Source of the DNA: Planctomycetaceae bacterium
GTDB taxonomy: Bacteria; Planctomycetota; Planctomycetia; Planctomycetales; Planctomycetaceae
Assembly (NCBI GenBank): GCA_029259815.1
Contig: JAJDEJ010000225.1
Span: 1-40,637 of the forward strand
Reading direction: 5' to 3'
Length of the DNA stretch: 40,637 nt
Part shown: piece by piece, positions 1 to 8,610 of the stretch
Layout of the letters: each line of letters begins with the position of its first letter
Numbering within the stretch: position 1 is the stretch's first letter
Program-made: the position numbers and the translations under genes
The notes under the pieces: model-generated
Database searches by the model: none
The model's input: only the letters and a program-made list of their open reading frames with translations
Told to the model about the DNA's origin: nothing

Positions 1-63
1 CGCCCGCACCGCAGGCGTCATCTCGTCTGCCAACTCCGGCGGTATCTCCGACATCCTTGCCAT
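1..63 (-). CDS. Partial N-terminus of probable IS66-type transposase (TnpC-like)
   Basis: A minus-strand reading frame opens at ATG 63 and runs off the left edge of the window, giving 21 residues that include IPPELADEMTPAVRA. I recognise this as resembling the start of IS66-family TnpC transposases, where a similar short peptide precedes a coiled coil. A stop (TGA at 93-91) closes the frame upstream; GTG 66, TTG 69 and ATG 54 are other possible starts, and no strong ribosome-binding site is visible. Only the first residues can be read, so the family call is tentative. The adjacent sequence to 141 looks like the end of an insertion element, which supports it. Confidence 0.4.
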   Translation of the reverse strand, partial: MARMSEIPPELADEMTPAVRA

Positions 64-141
64 CACCAAGGTGTCGCCGATATCACCGTTTCAGGAAAGA
101 CCAATCCCCAGTTTTTCCCATCCCAAGCTGTGAACGGTTAC
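1..141 (-). mobile_element. End of an IS66-like insertion element, continuing outside the window
   Basis: Read on the minus strand the sequence from 141 begins GTAACCGTTCACAG; IS66 elements typically start with GTAA. The boundary at 141/142 is sharp because the bases beyond it (142-173) match the 105-bp element found at 37840-37944 and the match ends exactly there. The transposase-like start at 63 lies just inside this end. The other terminus and any target duplication are outside the window, so the call is partly inference. Confidence 0.4.
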
Positions 142-173
142 AAACGCCGCTACACCCAAGTGCCCGTGGCACT
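142..173 (-). repeat. Truncated copy of the 105-bp miniature element seen at 37840-37944
   Basis: On the minus strand these 32 bases match the left part of the element inside the RAYT pseudogene with two mismatches. They include the small palindrome AGTGCCACGGGCACT and the following GTGTAGCGGCGTTT. The match stops at 141, where the IS66-like end begins, so this copy was probably interrupted by that element. Confidence 0.65.
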
Positions 174-201
174 AGTCGACCATCCAACCTGAAATGACAG
201 G

Positions 202-296
202 TTGGGTGGCAGGGTCAGCAGCGCAGCGGATGGCCCTGGCATTCGAGGCCCACGCGCGCCGGGGCCTTTCGCTTCGCTTCAGACCCCGCCACCCAA
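202..296. repeat. Palindromic repeat family R, copy 1 (~95 bp)
   Basis: Imperfect inverted repeat with ends TTGGGTGGCAGGGTC and GACCCCGCCACCCAA. Inside it are GGATGGCCCTG and CGGGGCC, also present in the copies at 20965-21053 and 24029-24107. It lies 37 bases beyond the stop codon of the minus-strand gene at 333-1508, so it could fold in that transcript's 3' end. Confidence 0.7.
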
Positions 297-332
297 TGTG
301 GTTCAGCCTGACAATCCAGCTCGGTTGAACCA

Positions 333-1508
333 CTAGCGTTGGAAAATCGGCAATAACTGATAGGGAGGAGTTAAAGCCAGGATGGACAGCGCCGATGAGT
401 AGGCGTTGCCGAAGCGAGCACTGCGAGAGCTTCGTTCCCGATCCCACGAACCATCGGCTCGCTGGTTCTCTGCGAGCGTCTTCAACAGGGGCGGATAGAA
501 CTCGCTCCAATATTCGCCGCCCAGTTGAAACATGGCTTGGCTGCTGTAATAGGCACTGTAGAAATAGCGATCATGACTGTTGCGCGAGCGATTGAAATTC
601 TCAAACGATTGTGTGAGCAGCCATTGGCCCGCGTCCTGGGCCATTTCGGTGTTGTGTTCGCCACCTAACGAAAGTGCCAGGACTCCACTCGCCGTCAGCC
701 CGCGACTATAAGTCTGATAACCGCGATACTTAAAGACGTGCGAACTCAAGTCATAGCACGACTTGACATAACGCATGGCGTCTTGCATATATTCGGCAGG
801 GACATCAAATTCGGCGTTCTTGGCGGAGCGATAAAACAGCAGTTGACCTGATGTGATCGGCAAGTCCGGACCTGGGGGGATCTCACCGACCAGGTAATCG
901 AACCCTCCTTCACGTCTGCCTTGCCCTTTGAATTTGAGCTGTTGCGATCTTGAGAATTCCAATCCTTTGACAATCGCTTTACGGATGGACTCGTTCTGCT
1001 CTCCCCCCGCAATGCCATACACTTCACTCAACATCAAACCGGCGAACCCATGATTGTACATCGCGACGTGCGAGACACCATGCGAGACCAGCGTTGGTTC
1101 GACCTGATGATTCGTAAACAGCCCGTCTTCACGCTGCGTCGAGAGGACAGATTCGATGCCTCGCTGAATCGGCTTGCCATAGGGTCCCTCATTCGGAAGA
1201 TGGCCGCGAGACAAGAAGGCCAGCACACATAAGCTGGTAATTCCAGGCTTTGCGTGAGGTAACGTGGGAAACGAGCCGTCGTCTTCCTGCTGCGATGCCA
1301 GAAACTTCAGCCCGTTGTCGACTGTCTTGTCAAGCTGCTCCCACTGTTGATCGGAGAGAATCCCGGGAGACGTCTCGCTGTCACGCTCAGACGTCTCTCC
1401 TGAGCGAGGTTCCTCCGAGCACAATGGCGAGACAGCGAGGAGCAGCAACGTCGTTGTCACCTGCCAACCGAAACACGACATCAACGCAACTCTTCGCGTA
1501 CGACGCAT
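333..1508 (-). CDS. Secreted prenyltransferase/squalene-cyclase-repeat protein
   Basis: 391-residue protein with an N-terminal signal sequence (hydrophobic TTTLLLLAVSP, then cleavable-looking LCSEE). The rest consists of alpha/alpha-toroid repeats of the prenyltransferase/squalene cyclase type: QQEDDGSF near residue 75, QREDGLF near 125, EGGFDYL near 200 and QRADGSW near 350. Each is followed by a helix rich in small and hydrophobic residues. Such proteins are frequent in planctomycetes and their substrate is unknown. No DXDD catalytic motif of squalene-hopene cyclase is evident, so cyclase activity is not claimed. ATG 1508 has a good AAGGAGA site just upstream. The gene stands alone between the repeat at 202-296 and the cfa gene. 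Confidence 0.75.
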   Translation of the reverse strand: MRRTRRVALMSCFGWQVTTTLLLLAVSPLCSEEPRSGETSERDSETSPGILSDQQWEQLDKTVDNGLKFLASQQEDDGSFPTLPHAKPGITSLCVLAFLSRGHLPNEGPYGKPIQRGIESVLSTQREDGLFTNHQVEPTLVSHGVSHVAMYNHGFAGLMLSEVYGIAGGEQNESIRKAIVKGLEFSRSQQLKFKGQGRREGGFDYLVGEIPPGPDLPITSGQLLFYRSAKNAEFDVPAEYMQDAMRYVKSCYDLSSHVFKYRGYQTYSRGLTASGVLALSLGGEHNTEMAQDAGQWLLTQSFENFNRSRNSHDRYFYSAYYSSQAMFQLGGEYWSEFYPPLLKTLAENQRADGSWDRERSSRSARFGNAYSSALSILALTPPYQLLPIFQR

Positions 1509-1623
1509 CAGAAAGTCTCCTTTGAACTGCCTTCGAACGGCACCAAACAGACTCCTGTATCATACAAACATTCCGTCAAAGTCAGGTAGAGTGCGTGACT
1601 TCCATCTCAGCCACTGGCCGGAG

Positions 1624-2862
1624 TCAGGCGGCGGCATCGGTGTGATCGGAGATCACCGACAGAGGGAGCGGGGCGGCGTGGAGGTAGTCGCGCGTGGTGG
1701 GGACGGCGTCACGTTGGCGAGCGAGTTGCATCTGGAAGACCATGCCGCTCCCGTGACTGAACACCATCTCAGCACAGGTGAGGTAGAACTCCCACATGCG
1801 ACAGAAGCGTTCGTCGTACAAGGCAGCTGCCTGTGCGCGGTTGGCCTGGAAGCGTTTTTGCCATTCACGGAGAGTCTGAGCGTAATGCAGCCGCAGGACT
1901 TCGACGTCCGTGACCCAGAGCTGTTGCTGCTGGGTGATGTCGAAGACTTCTGAGAGTGCGGGGGAGTAGCCGCCGGGGAAGATGTACTTTCGCAGCCACG
2001 GGCCGGTGGTGCCCGGAGGACTCATGCGGCCAATCGAGTGAAGCAGCATCACGCCATCATCTTTCATCAGGGCGTTGACCTGCGTGAAGAATTCCTCGTA
2101 ATGCCCAACGCCTACATGCTCGAACATGCCGACCGAGACAATGCGATCAAAGGGTTCGTTCAGTTCGCGGTAGTCTTGCAGTTTGAAGTGCACGCGATCG
2201 GAAAGTCCAAGCGCCTCTGCGCGTTCGACGGCGACCTTGTGCTGCTCGGTCGAGAGCGTCACGCCGACAACTTCCACGTCGCATTGCTGTGCCAGGAAGA
2301 GCGCCAGTCCGCCCCAGCCGCAACCGATGTCAAGCACGCGCTGGCCCGGCTGAAGACACAGCTTGGCAGCGATGTGCCGCTTCTTATTGAGTTGAGCCGT
2401 TTCGAGGCTGTCGTTCTCATTCTCAAAGTACCCGCAGGAGTATTGCAGATCTTTATCGAGAAACAGTTCGTACAGGTCTCGCGACAAATCGTAATGATGG
2501 GCCACGTGTTCCTGTGCACGACCGATCGGATTGAATTGCTGAAGAGTCCGCAATCGTCGAGAGATTGATCGCAAGACCGCTTGCAACGGGTGTGTGCCGA
2601 GCGACTGCCGATTGAGGTTGAACAGTTGCAGGAAGTCCTTCAGCGTGCAGTCCTCAAAAGTCAACGTGCCGTCCATGTAGGCTTCGCCGAGACCGAGGTC
2701 TGGATTCCAGAAAATCTTGCTGGCAACCGCATCATCGTGCAGACGAAATGTGACGATCGGCCCGGGAGTGCCGCCGTAGACGTGCCGTTTGCCGCTAGGA
2801 TCGATGACATTCAGCGTACCGGTGCGCACGAACCGCTTGAGCAGATGTGACAGAAGCAACAT
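1624..2862 (-). CDS. cfa: Cyclopropane-fatty-acyl-phospholipid synthase family methyltransferase
   Basis: 412-residue SAM-dependent methyltransferase that would add a methylene bridge to unsaturated acyl chains of membrane phospholipids. The SAM-binding loop VLDIGCGWGGLA lies near residue 180. The family motifs AQEHVAHHYD (near 125), QYSCGYF (near 150) and SVGMFEHVG (near 245) are all present, and length is near the bacterial CFA norm of ~380-420. The N-terminal part matches the substrate-binding domain of the family. I chose ATG 2862 because GGAGG sits 8 bases upstream; a TTG at 2877 would add five residues but overlaps that site. It is monocistronic-looking, on the same strand as both flanking genes but separated from each by more than 100 bases. 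Confidence 0.9.
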   Translation of the reverse strand: MLLLSHLLKRFVRTGTLNVIDPSGKRHVYGGTPGPIVTFRLHDDAVASKIFWNPDLGLGEAYMDGTLTFEDCTLKDFLQLFNLNRQSLGTHPLQAVLRSISRRLRTLQQFNPIGRAQEHVAHHYDLSRDLYELFLDKDLQYSCGYFENENDSLETAQLNKKRHIAAKLCLQPGQRVLDIGCGWGGLALFLAQQCDVEVVGVTLSTEQHKVAVERAEALGLSDRVHFKLQDYRELNEPFDRIVSVGMFEHVGVGHYEEFFTQVNALMKDDGVMLLHSIGRMSPPGTTGPWLRKYIFPGGYSPALSEVFDITQQQQLWVTDVEVLRLHYAQTLREWQKRFQANRAQAAALYDERFCRMWEFYLTCAEMVFSHGSGMVFQMQLARQRDAVPTTRDYLHAAPLPLSVISDHTDAAA

Positions 2863-3005
2863 GCCGAGTTCCTCCAATTTGACGGCTGAGCGCGGGAACC
2901 CTAGCGGGAATAGTCAGTTGTGTCAATCTGAATAATTGTAGGAATGGTTGTGCGAGAGTCTCAGGGAACGCACGTCATGCCCGACAGACCCAGCGGCACA
3001 GACTT

Positions 3006-4757
3006 CTACACATCCAGCCCGAAACTACGCATGACGTCCAGAGCGTTGCTCTTCTGGACGACACCCGGTCGCAACTGATAATCGAATATCATCTGCCCAT
3101 CGACGACGCGATCCTCGAAATGCATGTTGACGGCCCTGCCGCCGAGGTCGCTGACCATTTCTGTCAGCGCAAGATCGTGCGTCGAGACGATTCCAAGTGC
3201 TTCTGCATCAATCAGTTTGCGGAGGACGGTCGCCGCTCCAACTCGCCGGTCCTGCGAGTTCGTTCCCTGCAGGATCTCATCGAACAGATAGAGTAGCGGA
3301 CGTGTGTCGTCCTGCATCTCGATCACCTGCTTCATGCGTTGGACAACGGCAGCAAAGTGTGAAGTGCCTTCCTGCAGCGAATCGGCAAACCGGATGGCCG
3401 TCCCCAACGTGAAAGGAGACAAGGTCATTCGCGTCGCACGCACGGGAGCACCGGCGAAGGCGAGTACCACGTTGACCCCCACGCTCCGCATGAGCGTCGT
3501 CTTGCCGGACATGTTCGATCCACTGATCAGAACCAGCCGTTGCGGCGGATCGAAACACACGTCGTTCCGTACACAACTCTCACTCACCAAGAGCGGATGA
3601 CCAAGTCCCTCAGCCCGAAATTCGGGACCCGCGTCGGCGATCTCTGCAAACACGTCCTGCGGACGTTCAAAGGCATAGGTCGCCAGTACGCACAACACTT
3701 CAAACTGCCCCATTGCCTCGACGGCAGTTCGCGTCTTCTCAATCACCCGACGATGCAGTCGCTCCAGTGGGGGAAACAGTTGGAGCAGCACCATGAGAAC
3801 GACCGGCTCATTCAGGACGATGGCGTAGAGCGTGCGTCGAACGAGCCGATCAACCCGTGAACCGTTGCTGGCTTGCTTGCACAATCGCGACAAAAGCGGC
3901 GTCGACAGGTCGATCCGCCTGATGAGATTTGCCAATGGGGCTGCCACCGACAGGCAGTGCTTGAAGTTGCTGATCGACTGGCACAGACTCCGGAGTCTCG
4001 GTCGGACCATGTGATACAGGGCCGCCTCAACAAAAAGGGTGACCGCCAGGATTACCCACCATCGACCACCTGACACGCCTGCACCCACTAGCGATGCGAG
4101 TACGACCACGATCCAGAGTGTTGACCACACCTGTCCCCGCCGAGTGGAGAAGACACATTCGTCAGCAGATGATGTCTTCAGGGCTTTGACTGAAATACGC
4201 TGCCCCACATCGTGCAGGGTCGCGACTGTCTCACGGAGTTCAACTCGATTTCGCAACTCGTCAATCGCCCGTTGCCGTTCGATGATCGTCCGTCGATCAG
4301 CCGAGTTGAGGAGCCAACTGGCCAATGTGTCCTGTCCGGCTCGTGTTTTCGCCGTGCAAAGAAGTTCAAACAAGGAGCCTCGCCCGAACAAGTCGAGGTC
4401 CGATGAGTACGCATGCGATGGGTCGTGATAACGCTGGCCGGCTTCCCCTCGTCCCTGCCATTGGTTATCGAGTCTTCGTAATCCAGACACGTAAAATGTC
4501 GCGCGGCTGCTGGCCTGCTGCCATCGACGGATACACCAACTCTGGGCCGACGTGAGAGGCAGAAGACCGATGAACAGTGGCAAGATCACGACACCAACAG
4601 TCCCATCGAACACCGAGTAACCAATGATGCTGTATGTCGCGAGCCGTTTGCCGCGACTCAGGAGTGTCGCCGCACGACGAAACCTCCGGGCACGGTTCAC
4701 GTGCCGGTCTCGCCACAAGGTGTACTCGCTTCGCACTGTGTTGACCGCCGCACCCAA
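3006..4757 (-). CDS. Membrane-anchored MutS-family ATPase (MutS-like, not MutS1/MutS2)
   Basis: 583-residue protein. The C-terminal third is a MutS-type ABC ATPase: Walker A SGSNMSGKTTL near residue 410, Walker B LLYLFDEILQGTN near 490 and a downstream STHD switch. The central part (270-400) fits the helical MutS core. There is no N-terminal mismatch-recognition domain and no C-terminal Smr domain. Hydrophobic stretches near residues 40-67 (YSVFDGTVGVVILPLFIG) and 210-252 suggest membrane anchoring, an architecture known for MutS-like proteins in several phyla whose role is undefined; canonical mismatch repair is unlikely. The start is TTG 4757, preceded by AGAGGGGG. The N-terminal block 1-30 is very basic. 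Confidence 0.8.
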   Translation of the reverse strand: MGAAVNTVRSEYTLWRDRHVNRARRFRRAATLLSRGKRLATYSIIGYSVFDGTVGVVILPLFIGLLPLTSAQSWCIRRWQQASSRATFYVSGLRRLDNQWQGRGEAGQRYHDPSHAYSSDLDLFGRGSLFELLCTAKTRAGQDTLASWLLNSADRRTIIERQRAIDELRNRVELRETVATLHDVGQRISVKALKTSSADECVFSTRRGQVWSTLWIVVVLASLVGAGVSGGRWWVILAVTLFVEAALYHMVRPRLRSLCQSISNFKHCLSVAAPLANLIRRIDLSTPLLSRLCKQASNGSRVDRLVRRTLYAIVLNEPVVLMVLLQLFPPLERLHRRVIEKTRTAVEAMGQFEVLCVLATYAFERPQDVFAEIADAGPEFRAEGLGHPLLVSESCVRNDVCFDPPQRLVLISGSNMSGKTTLMRSVGVNVVLAFAGAPVRATRMTLSPFTLGTAIRFADSLQEGTSHFAAVVQRMKQVIEMQDDTRPLLYLFDEILQGTNSQDRRVGAATVLRKLIDAEALGIVSTHDLALTEMVSDLGGRAVNMHFEDRVVDGQMIFDYQLRPGVVQKSNALDVMRSFGLDV

Positions 4758-5040
4758 CGGATAACCCCCTCTTCAGTTCATCCGCCCGGATCACCCCGTC
4801 GACACCAAATCATGGACTCATTCACCTTGAGATACGTCCTCAAACTGTCTCGCACCAAGCCTGAACCACAGATTCTGCAGAAATCAGGCGAAAAGTGGTT
4901 CGTAGCATCCGTCAATCTGCAGCAAGTCTGTTCCAGTTCCTTTCGCGGACTCGTTCTTCCGCGCATAATAGTTCCAATTCTACCGACCGGTCGTACGGCT
5001 GATTCTCCTGCTCCTCAAATTCACACTCTCGAGATTTCAG
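4758..5040. other. Divergent intergenic region between MutS-like and PhoPQ-related genes
   Basis: 283 bases separating two divergent genes, so it should hold both promoters. No repeat of the families described here and no convincing operator was seen. Confidence 0.4.
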
Positions 5041-6714
5041 ATGAAAGTAAGATTCACTCTCGCGACTCTGACTGTCGCCCTGCTGACTTCCGGCCTGATG
5101 GCGACTGCCCATGCCGAGGACCTGCCACGACGCACTGCGCTCGACGACTACATTGAAAAGCCCGATGATAGTTACTCCTGGAAGGTCGTTAGCTCTGAGG
5201 CGGCTAACGGCGTGAAGACTGTCGTCATTGATATGGTCTCACAGCAGTGGTTGACCGAAGCGGAGGTCAATCAGCCGGAGTGGCGACACTGGCTGACGTT
5301 AACGATTCCGGACGACGTGACATCTGATGTCGGAATGTTGTTCATCGGCGGAGGCCGCAACAACGAAGGCAAGCCTCGACCAAACGATCGCACGGATGCC
5401 ATCGCTAAGGCCACCGGCACTGTCGTTGCAGAACTCGGGCTCGTCCCCAACCAGCCTCTCATCTTTCATAACGATGGAGTCGAGCGCGTCGAGGACGATC
5501 TGATCGGCTACACGTGGGATCAGTTCCTGAAGACTGGCGACCCCCAATGGCCCGCCCGCAACCCCATGGTCAAAAGTGCCGTTCGTGCAATGGACACGAT
5601 GACCGCCTACATGGCTTCCGACGAAGGCGGGAATCAAACGGTCGATCACTTCGTGGTCGCCGGCGGCTCCAAGCGTGGCTGGACGACATGGCTCACTGGA
5701 GCCGTTGATGACCGCGTGGTCGGCATCATTCCCATCGTCATCGACGTCGTGAATGCTGACGTCTCGATGAAGCATCACTTTGCTGCTTATGGTTTCTGGG
5801 CGCCCAGCGTCGGCAACTATGTCGGCCACAAGATCATGGAACGGATCGACGACCCGATGCTGGTCGAACTGTACGAGTTGGTCGATCCCTACGCTTACCG
5901 TCATCGACTGACGATGCCTAAGCTCGTGCTCAACGCTGCGGGCGATCAGTTCTTTCTGCCAGATTCGTCACAGTTCTACTGGGACCAATTGCGAGGCGAG
6001 AACTATTTGCGATATGTCCCTAATGGAGACCACGGTCTCAACAAGACAGACGCAGTCGAAAGCATCATCGCGTTTCACACACTGATTGCTCACGGCAAGA
6101 AGCCGCCGCAGTACTCCTGGACCATCAATCACGATGGTTCGATACAGGTCATGACGAAGGACAAGCCTGTCGAAGTCCGCTTGTGGCAGGCCAGCAACCC
6201 CGAAGCTCGCGACTTCCGGGTCGAAACTTTGGGCAGGGAATACACCAGCACGGTCATTGAGCCCGGAGAGGACGGCCTGTACGTCGCCAATGCCTCGACG
6301 CCGGACAAAGGTTGGACCGCCTACTTTATCGAGTTGACCTATGACGTCGGCGCTGCGACACCACTCAAACTGACGACAGAGGTGAAGGTCACCCCCGACA
6401 CAATCCCGTTTGAGGGCAAGCCGTCACATTTGCCGATCTCCGTGACGCTGGTCTGCACCGCACCGAGCAAGACAGCAGCTGGCAAGATCGCGGAGGAAGC
6501 GAAGACTCTCGTCAAAAATCAAAAGTTCGCCGCAAATGGTATGGCGACACACGTCCAGGGGGATCGGCTCTACCTCAACTGGGTTCCTGTCGGCGACTTC
6601 GAAATCGGTGCCAAGATCATCACCGGCTACCTCGACAAGCAAGAGTGCACGAAGTTTGCCTACCAGTTGGAGTCCGGCCCGGAGATCACACTCCCGCCAA
6701 TGCTGGCTGACTGA
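5041..6714 (+). CDS. PhoPQ-activated pathogenicity-related family protein (PqaA-like), secreted
   Basis: 557-residue protein with a signal peptide (ATLTVALLTSGLMATAHA then EDLPR). It matches the PhoPQ_related family, an alpha/beta-hydrolase fold first described in Salmonella PqaA. Visible landmarks are RTALDDYI near residue 32, MLFIGGGRNN near 100, VAGGSKRGWTTWL near 205 (serine at the nucleophile-elbow position), NAAGDQFFLPD near 300 and NGDHGLN near 330, the last two fitting the acid and histidine of a catalytic triad. The C-terminal half resembles a beta-rich accessory domain. The enzyme's substrate is not established in the family. The start ATG directly precedes the signal peptide; the upstream GAGA is a weak binding site. 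A strong terminator follows at 6743. Confidence 0.85.
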   Translation: MKVRFTLATLTVALLTSGLMATAHAEDLPRRTALDDYIEKPDDSYSWKVVSSEAANGVKTVVIDMVSQQWLTEAEVNQPEWRHWLTLTIPDDVTSDVGMLFIGGGRNNEGKPRPNDRTDAIAKATGTVVAELGLVPNQPLIFHNDGVERVEDDLIGYTWDQFLKTGDPQWPARNPMVKSAVRAMDTMTAYMASDEGGNQTVDHFVVAGGSKRGWTTWLTGAVDDRVVGIIPIVIDVVNADVSMKHHFAAYGFWAPSVGNYVGHKIMERIDDPMLVELYELVDPYAYRHRLTMPKLVLNAAGDQFFLPDSSQFYWDQLRGENYLRYVPNGDHGLNKTDAVESIIAFHTLIAHGKKPPQYSWTINHDGSIQVMTKDKPVEVRLWQASNPEARDFRVETLGREYTSTVIEPGEDGLYVANASTPDKGWTAYFIELTYDVGAATPLKLTTEVKVTPDTIPFEGKPSHLPISVTLVCTAPSKTAAGKIAEEAKTLVKNQKFAANGMATHVQGDRLYLNWVPVGDFEIGAKIITGYLDKQECTKFAYQLESGPEITLPPMLAD

Positions 6715-6742
6715 CCGAAGTCACTCCATATTTGATGAAATT

Positions 6743-6781
6743 CGAGGCCCGACCCGCGAGCGAGTCGGGCCTCGTTTGTTC
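6743..6781 (+). terminator. Rho-independent terminator of the PhoPQ-related gene
   Basis: Perfect 11-bp stem, CGAGGCCCGAC at 6743-6753 pairing with GTCGGGCCTCG at 6764-6774, around a 10-base loop and followed by the T-rich GTTTGTTCTTT. It lies 28 bases beyond the stop codon. Confidence 0.8.
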
Positions 6782-6792
6782 TTTGCCCCTTT

Positions 6793-6941
6793 GGGAGGGA
6801 GAGGCTCCTGCCGAGCCGAGAAGTGAGGAGACGTTCACAAACTTCTGGTCAACGACCCATGCGACGATGAGAGTCCGCAGACTCCTGTCGGTTGCAGATG
6901 TCCCAACTCCACTTGCGGCTCCGCAGGAGCGTCGCCCTCCC
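6793..6941. repeat. REP-like inverted pair (REPIN-like), family G
   Basis: Two 26-base units face each other: GGGAGGGAGAGGCTCCTGCC at the left and, reversed, GGCTCCGCAGGAGCGTCGCC at the right. They match at about 23 of 26 positions and are separated by ~100 bases. A single related unit is at 10721-10747. The right unit ends one base before the stop codon of the nuclease gene on the other strand. Confidence 0.7.
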
Positions 6942-6942
6942 G

Positions 6943-7830
6943 TCACCTGCCGTATTTCAGGACCGCGGTGATCGGCAGATGATCGGACGGTGTGCGACCA
7001 TCGCGGGCTGTACGGTCGATGTCGGCACTCTTGATCGTCCAGTCCCGCGTGCAACCGATCCAGTCGATGCGGCCATTGCGTGACGGCTCTGCCTTGAATC
7101 CGCTAAACGTGCCTTCGTGTCCTTCGCGCTCAGGATGAGTCACACGGAAAGTGTCGACAAGTGGCGACTGCTCACCCTCATCCTCTGCAAACAACGCGAG
7201 ATAAGGTGCACTCCCCTCGGCAGCGTTGAAGTCACCAGTCACGATTGTCCGTTGTCCATTCGTCATCTCACTAACACGCCTTCGAATGAGACATGCCGAC
7301 TCCCGTCGTGCCTCCTTGCCACGATGATCGAAGTGTGTGTTGAAAAACCAGACGACGGGTGTTCTCTTGGCCTTGAGGTCTTTCAACTTCAGCCATGTGA
7401 CCATACGGGTGAGTGACGTGTCCCAGCTTTTGCTGCCGGGCACGTCGGGTGTCTCGCTGAGCCAGAAGTGTCCGCCATCGAGCTTCTCGAACCGGTCTCT
7501 CCGATAGAGTACGGCTGTCATCTCGCCCCGTTCATCGCCGTGATCCCGACCGACCCCGAACGCCTCGTGGGTCGGGAGATGCTCGTCGAGATAGTCCCGT
7601 TGAAAGCCAAGCGTCTCCTGTGTCCCCAACAAATCGGGGTCGAAGGCAGCGATTGTCTGCACGACGAACTCACGGCGGCTGTCCCAGTGATTCTCCCCAT
7701 CCTTCGCAGTCCCGTAACGGATGTTGAAGCTCATCACCCGCACATCCGTCGTCGACTCCTCCGCGCTGACCGACAAGGGTGACAGCAGGACGGTCAACAA
7801 CATCACGTACCAGTTCTTCGGACGGTTCAC
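6943..7830 (-). CDS. Secreted endonuclease/exonuclease/phosphatase-family protein
   Basis: 295-residue protein of the EEP (DNase I-like) superfamily, a Mg2+-dependent phosphodiesterase fold. The ordered motifs are VMSFNIRYG (near 30), GTQE (near 70), THFDHRG (near 170), VTGDFNA (near 205), RIDWIG (near 260) and SDHLPI at the C-terminus; the Asn, Glu, Asp/His and terminal His residues of the active site are all there. A signal peptide (VMLLTVLLSPLSVSA) implies export, so the likely substrates are extracytoplasmic nucleic acids, sugar phosphates or lipids. I chose GTG 7830 because GAGGAG lies six bases upstream and the signal peptide follows directly; the frame itself is open to 8061. It converges on the PhoPQ-related gene. 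Confidence 0.85.
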   Translation of the reverse strand: MNRPKNWYVMLLTVLLSPLSVSAEESTTDVRVMSFNIRYGTAKDGENHWDSRREFVVQTIAAFDPDLLGTQETLGFQRDYLDEHLPTHEAFGVGRDHGDERGEMTAVLYRRDRFEKLDGGHFWLSETPDVPGSKSWDTSLTRMVTWLKLKDLKAKRTPVVWFFNTHFDHRGKEARRESACLIRRRVSEMTNGQRTIVTGDFNAAEGSAPYLALFAEDEGEQSPLVDTFRVTHPEREGHEGTFSGFKAEPSRNGRIDWIGCTRDWTIKSADIDRTARDGRTPSDHLPITAVLKYGR

Positions 7831-8086
7831 GAGACGCTCCTCTTGAGTGAAAGCGGAAAACTCAACACACGACGAAGCAGCACTTCTGCAACGGATCATG
7901 ACTGATCTTACTCGTGTATAGTGTGTCGGCTTGGTGGCTTTCCACCGAAAGACTTTCCCCGCAGTCACATCCGTCAAATTGATTAACAACACTTCCTGCC
8001 GACTCTTGCAAGGCCGGGCAGATTCACGATACTGCGAGGTCGAGTTGGCCCAACAACACAATCACATCTCTTCGGAAAAATAAGTC

Positions 8087-8590
8087 ATGCCCACCGTCAC
8101 CCTCAAAGGCAACCCCGTCACCCTCAAAGGCAATGAAGTGCAGGCGGGCGACTCGGCCCCCGACTTCAAACTGCAAAGCAACGCCCTGGCAGACGTCACC
8201 CTCGCTGACTCCGCCGGCAAGACACGAATCATCGCCACGATCCCTTCGCTGGACACACCGACGTGTCACGCAGAAACCAAGCGGTTCAACGATGAAGCTG
8301 CCAATCTGGGCGATGTCGAAGTGCTCGTCGTCAGCACCGACTTGCCGTTTGGACAGAAGCGATGGTGCGGAGCCGAGGATGTCGACAAGGTGAGCTGCCT
8401 CAGCGATCACCGTAGCGCCGAATTTGGCGAAGCCTACGGCGTGCTGATCGACGGCGGCGCACTTGATCGCTGCCTGTGCCGCGCGATCTTTGTCGTCGGA
8501 CCGGACAACACCGTCAAGCACGCCGAGTACGTCAGCGAAATCGCCGATCACCCGGACTACGACGCCGCCCTCGCCGCCGCGAAATCATAG
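8087..8590 (+). CDS. tpx: Thiol peroxidase (atypical 2-Cys peroxiredoxin)
   Basis: 167 residues, the usual Tpx length; it reduces hydroperoxides, preferring lipid peroxides, with thioredoxin as reductant. The peroxidatic Cys60 sits in PSLDTPTC with Thr57, the resolving Cys94 in KRWCGAE, and Arg132 fits the conserved catalytic arginine. Extra cysteines at 104, 129 and 131 are not typical of the family and could add disulfide chemistry. The N-terminal beta-hairpin is encoded by two nearly identical 21-base units (VTLKGNP, VTLKGNE). The ribosome-binding site is weak (CGGAAAA). A hairpin repeat immediately downstream may end the transcript. Confidence 0.92.
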   Translation: MPTVTLKGNPVTLKGNEVQAGDSAPDFKLQSNALADVTLADSAGKTRIIATIPSLDTPTCHAETKRFNDEAANLGDVEVLVVSTDLPFGQKRWCGAEDVDKVSCLSDHRSAEFGEAYGVLIDGGALDRCLCRAIFVVGPDNTVKHAEYVSEIADHPDYDAALAAAKS

Positions 8591-8610
8591 GCCCCGTCGA
8601 CACGAGCGCC

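Noticed and set aside
172-510. Minus-strand frame of 112 codons near the left edge
   Set aside because: It crosses repeat R copy 1 and the 3' end of the prenyltransferase-repeat gene; no ribosome-binding site or motif.
2038-2568. Plus-strand frame of 176 codons opposite cfa
   Set aside because: It is antisense to conserved methyltransferase motifs and has no independent signal.
8090-8135. Tandem 21-base near-identity at the start of tpx
   Set aside because: The protein pattern VTLKGNxV twice is the normal N-terminal beta-hairpin of Tpx proteins; the DNA identity is notable but not evidence of a separate element.
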